A DNA stretch of 64,000 nt from the NCBI RefSeq assembly GCF_022539505.1, contig NC_061508.1:98125276-98189275 (forward strand), read 5' to 3'. Source of the stretch: Lolium rigidum (taxonomy: Eukaryota > Streptophyta > Magnoliopsida > Poales > Poaceae). The position numbers and the translations under genes were made by a program. Each line of letters begins with the position of its first letter. The stretch's first letter is position 1. Of the stretch, positions 1 through 8,988 are shown piece after piece. The notes under the pieces were generated by a model. That model had not been told where the DNA came from. It ran no database searches and saw nothing but the letters and a program-made list of their open reading frames with translations.

Positions 1-1
1 A

Positions 2-943
2 TTTACTACAGCAAATTCCATCCAAGTTCGAATTAATGAGAATATTAGATTGATGTCCGAATTGCATGCTAGGTGGGAAAGAGAAGAAAATGAAAAACTA
101 GCTAAAGGGAATAATGTAGCTAAAGGTTGGACTATTACCACCACTAGTAATGTTAATGATTCACATGTTGCTACACCTCCTACTATCAATGGTAAAATAA
201 TTGGTGTTGGCAATGTTACTACTCCTAGTGCAAAGCGTGCAAAATTGCCTGAAACTGCTAAAACTGCTGAAACTGATAAAACTGCTGAAATTTTTCAAAA
301 TATTGGGGACAATGATCCCATTGTTGTAGATCATAATGGTTTAGACTTTGATGATTGTCACATCTCTGAAGTTATAAAGTTCTTACAAAAGCTTGCTAAA
401 AGTCCCAATGCTAGTGCTATAGATTTGGCCTTTACGAAACATATTACAAATGCTCTCATAAAAGCTAGAGAAGAGAAACTAAAACTTGAAACCTCTATTC
501 CTAGGAAGTTGGAAGATGGTTGGGAGCCCATCATTAAGATGAGGATCAATGATTTTGATTGTAATGCTTTATGTGATCTTGGTGCAAGTATTTCTGTTAT
601 GCCTAAGAAAATTTATGATATGCTTGACTTGCCACCATTGAAGAATTGTTATTTGGATGTTAATCTCGCTGATAATGCTATAAAGAAACCTTTGGGGAAG
701 ATTGATAATTTTCGTATTATGGTTAACAATAACCTTGTCCCCGTTGATTTTGTTGTCTTGGATATTGAATGCAATGCATCTTGTCCCATTATATTGGGAA
801 GACCTTTTCTTCGAACTGTTGGTGCCGCCATTGATATGAAGGAAGATAATATCAAATATCAATTTCCTCTCAAGAAAGGTATGGAACACTTCCCTAGAAA
901 GAGAATGAAGTTACCTTATGATTCTATTATTAGAACAAACTAG
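2..943 (+). pseudogene. Gypsy gag-protease polyprotein fragment
   Basis: An open frame runs from base 2 without a preceding stop, so the gene is 5'-partial; the first ATG in view is at 50. After a low-complexity Thr/Ala/Lys linker comes a retropepsin-like aspartic protease. Its catalytic triad reads DLGA (a common plant variant of DSGA/DTGA) at about residues 182-185 counted from position 50, and the C-terminal ILGRPFL motif typical of retropepsins follows at about residues 249-255. The protease would cleave Gag in the virus-like particle. No reverse transcriptase or integrase follows, so this looks like a gag-pro-only, non-autonomous element. The present stop codon TAG (941-943) belongs to the inserted Helitron; the native end lies at 4362-4398. 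Confidence 0.85.
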
Positions 944-999
944 TTGAATGCCGTGCGTTGCTACGGTCCTCAAGTTTATTTTCCAGACGTGAACATATA

Positions 1000-2840
1000 T
1001 ACCAGTGCAAACTGAAATTCTATTCAATAATGAGGAAAATGTTGGCCATGAAAAAATGATAGCAATATGTACTTTCAATAGCGATAACATGCAACCTCCT
1101 AAAATCTTCTCTCAAACCCATTGAGTATGGATAACAAATCTATATAATTTCCTTTTCGTAGCTATTGGTGGTTGTCAAAACATTTTTTTTACCATCATGG
1201 TAGGACACAGTGGTGCATTCTCAAAAGGTATACACTCACCCGATCGAGTGAAACATATAAGCTCAACAGACTGATGGCTATTGTTCCCAATACAAGAACT
1301 TCTAGTAGGTTATGTCTCTGTTGTTTAATACTACAATATAAACTCTCAGCAGACAAGAAACACATATCACCAAATATTATAAACGAAGCCGAGCTTGTGT
1401 GAACTATATCGCTTAACTCAAAACTTGATTGGATTCATAACTTCTGATCCCAAACAAAGCACAAAGGTAACATCAGAGACTGAAAGTGACTAACCACACT
1501 CCGAAGAGCTTTAGCCCATACCTAAATACCAAGAATATATATCAGATACAAACATAATAGTTAGTCGACAACAAACATAAGCAAGTCAACAACATTTTGA
1601 TATATACTCTGATTATCTTATCAAGTGAGCCAGAGCAGGGCCTTGTTGTTGAGATAGAAAATAAAATCACTTGACGCCATGGCAAATGCAAAGCCATTCC
1701 AGAGTTTAAGACGTACTTTTTTGTCACCGAGATCAAATACACTTAAATAAGTAATAAAACTGAGGCAATATTGGATGAACAATCCAGTACATCCTAATCT
1801 CTCAGTCAACCTGCCAGTTTTTCAATTGGAGCTTAACTGTATCTCATTGTTGTCATCTGGTCGACACACTTTTGTCAGTCTTGCACAACAACTTGATAAT
1901 ACTTGTAAAAATTTGGGTAAGGGTGCACTTAAGTTATGTCTTACATATATATAGTTATGCTTTTCTGATGATTGTGGTTGTTTTTGCAATGTGCAAAAAG
2001 AAATATGGTTATGCAAACTCTGAGTACGAGCATATGACTGTGACCCCCAAGATATATGTGGTATTGATATTCACCCTTCTTTAGAACCATACCATTTCTC
2101 ATCCTGGAAGAAAAGATAAATCTTGAAACTGAGGGAAATTAATTTAGAATAAATATCAGCAACCTTTGGAAAATAATTGACAGAAACAAAATTCTAAAAT
2201 TGGTAGTACGTATGAGTAATACATAGCCACACATTTGACGAATTCATATCAGTAATCATTTTCTCTCTGTTACAGTTATAATGTACATAGACTGATGTTG
2301 TTACTTTTTTACACCTGATACATACAATTTTCAATGATAGACTTGAAAATGCTCATCTTGATTAAAGATATTTAGGAAGTGGTGTACCAGTATTAAAAAA
2401 CCAAGGTAAGAGGACTATGCTTATTAAATTTTATAATATCATATAGTGTAATCTGGATACTTGTGCCAAAGTACCACATTTCAACACAAAAACAAAACCA
2501 ATTAGTGGAGAAATTATCCTTGATTAAAGAAGGAAGTGATCACACTTAAAATATTTAGTAGTTCACATACATAACACACAAAGTAATAAGAACAAAAAAG
2601 CTCACTCATCTTGACTGATATGATTGCCATCTTTCTATAAACTGAACTTCATCAATTAAAGCAAAATAACCGAGTTATAAGAGCCAATCCAAAACTAAGA
2701 AATTGAGTGGATTACATACCTTGACTGTACACACTCCTCCTTCTTTGCAGATGAAGATGCAGGTTATTCATCTGAATCAATCAAGAACTGAAGCAATTAG
2801 CAGCACACGTACCAGAGTTATTCTATCAGGGTCTAGGCGT
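1000..2840. other. AT-rich Helitron body
   Basis: Apart from the weak OB-fold-like segment, this 1.8-kb stretch is AT-rich with frequent stops on both strands. I see no gene or repeat structure that I can name. Confidence 0.5.
1600..1830 (-). other. Short ORF with weak resemblance to an RPA-type OB-fold
   Basis: Minus-strand codons at roughly 1745-1625 read LGDKKVRLKLWNGFAFAM. This resembles the strand containing the xLW motif in OB-folds of replication protein A large-subunit homologues, which plant Helitrons often carry. The match is short and there is no zinc ribbon or second OB domain, so it is a hint only. Confidence 0.2.
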
Positions 2841-2849
2841 CGGTGACTC

Positions 2850-3420
2850 GGTGCTCTGTGAAATTAGAGTTGTCGATCGGACACCCGGCTATATTTGGCA
2901 CACGCCTGTCGTTCTCGTCGGCCACACCAACCTCCTAGGAGGCTCGGATTGTGCAAATTCTCTCGTAGGCAGAGCCTTCCTCGTCGGGGTGCATCATATC
3001 ATTGCCAGTGGTAACATCCAGAAAGATGCGGGCTTCCTCGCCAACGCCTTACATCATGGGCGAGCACTGCTGTCAAAACGAATTTGAGAAGGTCATTAAT
3101 TAGAAGAGAAAACTGCATGCATGCAAGGTTCCTGGATGCTCAAATTTTTGTAGCACATTTCAGTCTATGGAAAGATTTTCTAGTATAAAAATGTGCATGG
3201 AAAAAAGCTTATAAGTACTTTAGCAAACTCGATGGCGACCACACTTGCCAAGGTGACTGGCCTTTCCCATGACATCTCCAATGCCCTTCGTTGAATCTTT
3301 CTACCAAAGTGTTCTTCATTGCTGTGCTTACTACTTGCTTCGCCCTCTGGAGTTTAAGTTGCCTCTGATCTGGAACATTAAACTACCAAGTCTTGATATA
3401 GTGTTGACTGTTGAGTGACC
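2850..3420 (-). pseudogene. Further gene-like blocks inside the Helitron
   Basis: Two short minus-strand blocks look exon-like: about 3250-3370 (an open stretch including VVSTAMKNTLVERFNEGHW) and about 2850-3090 (including EEARIFLDVTTGNDMMHPDE). They lie downstream of the 3594-3943 block in the same orientation, with AT-rich spacers that could be introns. Function is unknown. An open plus-strand frame at 2851-3087 covers the same bases and cannot be excluded. A transduplicated multi-exon gene fragment is the simplest reading. Confidence 0.3.
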
Positions 3421-3593
3421 ATTAAACTCAAGTGCAAATTTCTAATCGAAAGAATAGAGTTCAGGAGTAGTGCCTAGCATACTCAATTTCAGATAACAAT
3501 TAGACACTCTTGTCTCTAACGAATTGAATCATTTCACCATGGAAATGAACAGTGCACAATTTGTTTTAGAGAAGATATTTGGATAGAAAATAC

Positions 3594-3943
3594 CTAACAT
3601 GGCCCGAGTAACTCAACAGGTCTGGTCGGTCCAAAAAGTGACTTGAAGGCGGCGGCGTTCAGGACGTGTTGTTCGCCGGAATTGGGCGGCAGCATGGAGA
3701 TGTTGCCTCCTACGTACATCCTCCACGGCGGCATCGAGGCGTCAAATTGTTGTATCGCGTGTGTGGCGGTGTTGAGCGGCTGCCCTGGCCAAATCAGTTC
3801 AGGGCGTTAACATTGTTGATGAGAGGAATCACGAGCACCTGGGATTTGGGAGGAGCGGCAGCGGCCGCTGCGTCTGCGTTTTGGACGTCTCGTCCGTCGG
3901 GGTTTGGGATCTGTGGTGTGTGCGCGTTAGCGATCAGGGCCAT
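3594..3943 (-). pseudogene. Gene-like fragment captured by the Helitron (first exon-like)
   Basis: On the minus strand an ATG at 3943 opens a frame with an Ala-rich stretch, interrupted by a TGA about 50 codons in. In the neighbouring frame a coding-like stretch continues, rich in Pro, Gly and Asn (for example MPPWRMYVGGNISMLPPNSG), and ends near 3594 next to a possible splice donor (AG/GTATTT). GC content is far above the AT-rich Helitron sequence around it. I do not recognise the protein. The frame change and stop suggest a dead copy of a host exon carried by the Helitron, in the element's own orientation. Confidence 0.45.
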
Positions 3944-4361
3944 GGCGAGTGGCGAGTCTGACTTTTTTTTACATCAATAATAATTCAATATATGTGACTT
4001 TATTTGATAACAAGGAAAGGTAAATATTTGATTTGATAGCTTTAGGAAATAAGACCAACGAGATTTTCTTATTTGATTTGATTTGATCGTAAGCTGAATT
4101 AGCGTAGCGTTGGAATAAGACCGTGATTGATTGAGACCATAATTGCCTTGAGCATTTGGAATGTCTGAGATTTTTTCCGGAGAAAGGAAATATATCTTTC
4201 CTAATTAATTAATAACGTGATTGATTATACCATGATTGCTACGAAATTAGATCCGATGAAACGGAGACCGTGAGATTATATTGGACGGTCCGGATGCTTT
4301 TAATGACGACCACCAAAGTGCGTTGAGTGTCAAACGACCAACTCCCATTTAATAGTAAAGA

Positions 4362-4398
4362 TTATGATGTTGATGCTTCATCTCTTGATGTTACTTGA
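4362..4398 (+). pseudogene. Detached 3' end of the GyA gag-protease ORF
   Basis: Twelve codons and a TGA stop (4396-4398) continue the 2-943 reading frame exactly once the Helitron is removed. This is the native C-terminus of that protein. Confidence 0.85.
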
Positions 4399-6997
4399 TA
4401 TACACTTTCTGCGCCTAGCTGAAAGGCGTTAAAGAAAAGCGCTTATGGGAGACAACCCATTATTTTACTTCTGCACTTTGTTTTATATTTGGGTCTTGGA
4501 AGTTGTTATTACTGTAGCAACCTCTCCTTATCTTTATTTTATTGCATTGTTGTGCCAAGTAAAGTCTTTGATAGTAAAGCCATTACTAGATTTGGATTAC
4601 TGCGCAGGAACAGATTTCTTTCTGTCACGAATTTGAGCAGTAGTCTCTGTAGAAAATTTAAAAAAATCTGCCAATTTACGTGCGTGATCCTCAGATATGT
4701 ACGCAACTTTCATTCAATTTGGGCATTTTCATCTGAGCAAGTCTGGTGCCACTTTAAAATTCATCTTTACGAATTGTTCTGTTTTGACAGATTCTGCCTT
4801 TTATTTCGTATTGCCTGTTTTGCTATGTTTGATGGATTTCTTTGTTCCATTAACTTTCAGTAGCTTTGTGCAATGTCCAGAAGTGTTAAGAATGATTATG
4901 TCACCTCTGAATATATGAATTATGCATTGACCCTCTAATGAGTTTGTTTTAGGTTTGGTGTGGAGGAAGTTTTCAAGGGTCAAGAGAGGAGGATGATACA
5001 ATATGATCAAGAAGAGTGAAAAGTCAAAGCTTGGGGATGCCCCCGTGGTTCATCCCTGCATATTTTAAGAAGACTCAAGCGTCTAAGCTTGGGGATGCCC
5101 AAGGCATCCCTTCTTCATCGACAACTTATCGGGTTCCTCTAGTGAAACTATATTTTTATTCCGTCACATCTTATGTGCTTTACTTGGAGCGTCTGTTTGT
5201 TTTTATTTTTGTTTTTGTTTGAATAAATCGGATCCTAGCATTCTTTGTTTGGGAGAGAGACACGCTCCGCTGTTTCGTATGAACACATATGTTCTTAGCT
5301 TTATTCTTAATGTTCATTGCGAAAGTTGGACTATTTCATTCATTGTTATATGGTTGGAAACGGAAAATACCGCATGTGGTAAATGGTTTAATGTCTTGAA
5401 TAATGTGATACTTGGAAATTGTTGTGCTCATATAGATCATGTTTAAGCTCTTGCATCATGTACCTTGTACTCATTAATGAATAACTACATAGAGCTTGTT
5501 AAAATTTGGTTTGCATGATTGATCTCTAGAGTCTAGATATTTTCTGGTTGAGGTGTTTGAATAACGAGGAGACAATATAAAGTCTTATAATAGTTACAAT
5601 ATGTTCATATGTGAGCTTTGCTGCACCTTTTATAATTGAGTTTGCTTCAAACAACCTTGCTAGCCTAGCCTTGTATTGAGAGGAATTCTTCTCGTGCATC
5701 CAAATCCTTGAGCCAATAACTATGCCATTTGTGTCCACCATACCTACCTACTACATGGTATTTCTCCGCCATTCCAAAGTAAATTACTTGAGTGCTACCT
5801 TTAAAATTTCTATTCTTTGTCTTTGCAATACATAGCTCATGGGACAAATAGCCTTAAAAACTATTGTGGTGAAGAATATGTACTTATGTGTCTTATTTCT
5901 TAATAAGTTGCTTGTTGAGCGGTAACCATGCTTCTGGGGACGCCATCAACTCTTTTACATTTGTTGAATATCATGTGAGTTGCTATGCATGTTCGTCTTG
6001 TCTGAAGTAAGGGCGATTTTCATGATCAAGTGGTTTGAGTGTGCATACTGTTAGAGAAGAACATTGGGCCGCTAACTAAAGCCATGATTCATGGTGGAAG
6101 TTTCAGTGTGGACAGCCAATCCTCAATCTCTTATGAGAATTTTAATTGTTGTTGAATGCTTATGCATTAAAGAGGAGTCCATTATCTGTTGTCTATGTTG
6201 TCCCAGTATGGATGTCTAAGTTGAGAATAATCAAAAGCGAGAAATCCAATGCGAACTTTCTCCTTAGACCTTTGTACGAGCGGCATAGAGGTACCCTTTG
6301 TGACACTTGGTTGAAACATATGCTATGCAATGATAATCCGTGTTAATCCAAGCTAATTAGGACAAGGTGCGAGCACTATTGGTATACTATGCATGAGGCT
6401 TGCAACTTATAAGATATCTTATACATAACACATATGCTTTATTACTACCATTGACAAAATTGTTTCTTATTTTCAAAATGAAAAGCTCTAGCACAAATAT
6501 AGTAATCAATGCTTCCCTCTACGAAGGGCCTATCTTCTACTTTATTGTTGAGTCAGTTTGCCTATTCTTTCTATCCTGAAGCAAACACTTGTATCAAGCT
6601 GTAGTGCATTGATTCTTACATGTTTACCTATTGCACTTGTTATATTACTTTGTGTTGACAATTATCCATGAGATATATATGTTGAAGTTGAAAGCAACCG
6701 CTGAAACTTATATCTTCCTTTGTGTTGCTTCAATACCTTTACTTAGAATTTATTGCTTAATGGGTACCTCTTATGCAAGTCTTATTGATGCTTGTCTTGA
6801 AAGTATTATTCATGAAAAGTCTTTGCTATATGATTCATTTGTTTACTCATTATCTTCATCATTGCTTCGAATCGCTGCATTCATCTCATATGCTTTACAA
6901 TAGTATGATCAAGATTATGATAGCATGTCACTTCATAAATTATCTTTGTTATCGTTTACCTACTCGAGGGCGAGTAGGAACTAAGCTTGGGGATGCT
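4399..6997 (+). other. GyA 3' non-coding region with PPT
   Basis: About 2.6 kb between the last coding exon and the 3' LTR. It aligns along its length with 30900-33527 (GyB) and 39446-42033 (GyC), including the start block GGGAGA(C/T)AACCCA and the ending CTAAGCTTGGGGATGCT (6981-6997), which sits where the plus-strand primer (polypurine tract) should be. Two further copies of the AAGCTTGGGGATGC motif lie at 5026-5040 and 5084-5098. Antisense open stretches near 5526-5847 are partly shared with GyC, but no sense gene is recognisable. Confidence 0.75.
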
Positions 6998-8593
6998 TGG
7001 TACGTCCCAAACGCATCTATAATTTCTTATGTTCCATGCTACTTTTATGATGATACTCACATGTTTTATACACATTATATGTCATTATTATGCATTTTCC
7101 GGCACTAACCTATTGACGAGATGCCGAAGAGCCAGTTGTTGTTTTCTGCTGTTTTTGGTTTCAGAAATCCTAGTAAGGAAATATTCTCGGAATTGGACGA
7201 AATCAACGCCCAGGGGCCTATTTTTCCACGAAGCTTCCAGAAGTCCGAAGAGGAAACAAAGTGGGGCCACGAGGTGGCGACACACCAGGGCGGCGCGGCC
7301 CAAGCCCTGGCCGCGCCGGCCTGTTGTGTGGGCCCCCCGTGACGCCTCCTGACCTGCCCTTCCGCCTACTTAAAGTCTTCGTCGCGAAACCCCCAGTACC
7401 GAGAGCCACGATACGGAAAACCTTCCAGAGATGCCGCCGCCGCCAATCCCATCTCGGGGGATTCAGGAGATCTCCTTCGGCACCCTGCCGGAGAGGGGAA
7501 TCATCTCCCGGAGGTCTCTTCATCGCCATGATCGCCTCCGGATCGATGTGTGAGTAGTCCACCCCTGGACTATGGGTCCATAGCAGTAGCTAGATGGTTG
7601 TCTTCTCCTCATTGTGCTATCATGTTAGATCTTGTGAGCTGCCTATCATGATCAAGATCATCTATCTGTAATCCTTCATGTTGTGTTTGTTGGGATCCGA
7701 TGAATATTGAATACTATGTCAAGTTGATTATCAATCTATCATATATGTTATTTATGTTGTTTCATGCTCTCCGTTGCTAGTAGAGGCTCTGGCCAAGTTG
7801 ATACTTGTGACTCCAAGAGGGGGTATTTATGCTCGATAGTGGGTTCATGCCTCCATTAAATCTGGGACAGTGACATAAAGTTCTAAGGTTGTGGATGTGC
7901 TGTTGCCACTAGGGATAAAACATCGATGCTTTGTCTAAGGATATTTGTGTTGATTACATTACGCACCATCCTTAATGCAATTGTCTGTTGTTTACAACTT
8001 AATACTGGAGGGGTTCGGATGATAACCTCGAAGGTGGACTTTTTAGGCATAGATGCATGCTCGGATAGCGGTCTATGTACTTTGTCGTAATGCCCTGATT
8101 AGATCTCATTGTACTCATCATGATATATGTATGTGCATTGTTATGCCTTCTTTATTTGTCAATTGCCCAACTGTAATTTGTTCACCCAACATCTGCTTAT
8201 CTTATGGAGAGACACCACTAGTAATCTGTGGACCCCTGTCCTATTCTTTACATCTGAAATACAATCTACTTCAATTGTTCTTTACTGTTCTTCGCAAACA
8301 ATCATCATCTTCCACACTATACATCTAATCCTTTGTTTACAGCAAGCCAGTGAGATTGACAACCTCGTTGTTACGTTGGGGCAAAGTACTGTGATTGTGT
8401 TGTGCAGGTTCCATGTTGGCGCCGAAATCCCTGGTGTTGCGCCGCACTACACTCCGCCACCAACAACCTTCAACGTGCTTCTTGACTCCTACTGGTTCGA
8501 TTAAACCTTGGTTTCTTACTGAGGAAACTTGCTGCTGTACGCATCACACCTTCCTCTTGGGGTTCCCAACGGACGTGTCAACTACACGCATCA
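6998..8593 (+). repeat. GyA 3' LTR (1,596 bp)
   Basis: It starts TGGTACGTCCC immediately after the polypurine tract and ends ...CACGCATCA; TG...CA termini fit an LTR. The first 250 bp align with the LTRs of GyB and GyC. The middle contains a GC-rich stretch and a TA-rich promoter-like segment near 7365-7375. Open frames within it are not genes. Confidence 0.85.
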
Positions 8594-8594
8594 G

Positions 8595-8885
8595 GCGCTC
8601 GCCAGGTATGAGGAGGACGGTCTGCCTCCTGGGAACTTCCACGAGGCCGGCCGTCGGCTATGGTGGTACGGCCGGACTCTACAGAGTGTCATGGAATACA
8701 TCACGGCCGGCGATATCCCCCGCCTGCGCTACCCTCAGTTCGAGCCACGAGCGCCGCCCGACGACGACGACGGCGACAGCGACGACGACGGCGGCAACTT
8801 AGAAGGCGACTACTACCGGTACAACGGCGGCGACTATGAAGACTACGAGTATGCATATTATACGCCTAGGCAGGAGTATGACTAA
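8595..8885 (+). pseudogene. CACTA second gene, C-terminal part (convergent to transposase)
   Basis: The frame enters directly from the GyA LTR junction and stops at TAA 8883-8885. The visible 96 residues begin with a basic/aromatic segment (EDGLPPGNFHEAGRRLWWYG) and end in an Asp-rich then Gly/Tyr/Asp-rich tail. I recall similar sequence, tail-to-tail with TNP2 genes, in Triticeae CACTA elements; its job is unknown to me, though by analogy with En/Spm TNPA it might bind DNA or assist transposition. The 5' part is severed by GyA, so this copy cannot make the full protein. The stop lies 104 bp from the transposase stop. Confidence 0.6.
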
Positions 8886-8988
8886 ATCACTCCAAATTTC
8901 ATGTATCATCAGTGGTATCTCGAATCAATCGAATCATTCGAAAATGGACACCAAACACATCACAGATAATATAATTCACATGATCCAT

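Larger units (their letters stand above)
940..4361 (-). mobile_element. Helitron (non-autonomous), minus strand
   Basis: Read on the minus strand, the element begins with TC (TCTTTACTATTAAATGGGAG, from 4361) and ends with CTAG at 943-940. Just before the end is the short hairpin CCGT...ACGG typical of Helitron 3' termini. The host bases are A on one side and T on the other, as expected for insertion between A and T. Removing 940-4361 joins 939 to 4362 and restores the reading frame of the interrupted gypsy ORF, which fixes both borders to the base. The 3,422-bp body has no recognisable Rep or helicase domain, so it would depend on another Helitron for movement. It holds gene-like fragments (see separate entries). 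Confidence 0.9.
1..8593 (+). mobile_element. Ty3/gypsy LTR retrotransposon GyA, 3' part
   Basis: The 5' LTR and the start of the coding region lie left of the window. Visible in order are a retropepsin-containing coding region (2-943, finished at 4362-4398), an inserted Helitron, a 2.6-kb non-coding 3' region, a polypurine tract and a 3' LTR ending in CA. The LTR start and the 3' region align with elements GyB and GyC further right, placing all three in one superfamily (Sabrina/WHAM/Fatima-like grass gypsy elements; exact name not assigned). Immediately right of the LTR is the interior of a CACTA gene, so GyA inserted into that CACTA element. The expected 5-bp target copy on the right is GGCGC at 8594-8598; its partner is outside the window. 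Confidence 0.85.

Noticed and set aside
5024..5100. Considered as a CRISPR-like or satellite array
   Set aside because: Only two copies, in a retrotransposon 3' region of a plant; explained as PPT-like motifs.
7029..7562. ORFs within the GyA LTR, and equivalents at 26770-27277, 33618-34125, 42065-42621
   Set aside because: They lie in the GC-rich part of LTRs on both strands; no domain, explained by composition.
8395..8802. Plus-strand ORF crossing the GyA LTR/CACTA junction
   Set aside because: Out of frame with the CACTA gene; spans an insertion border by chance.
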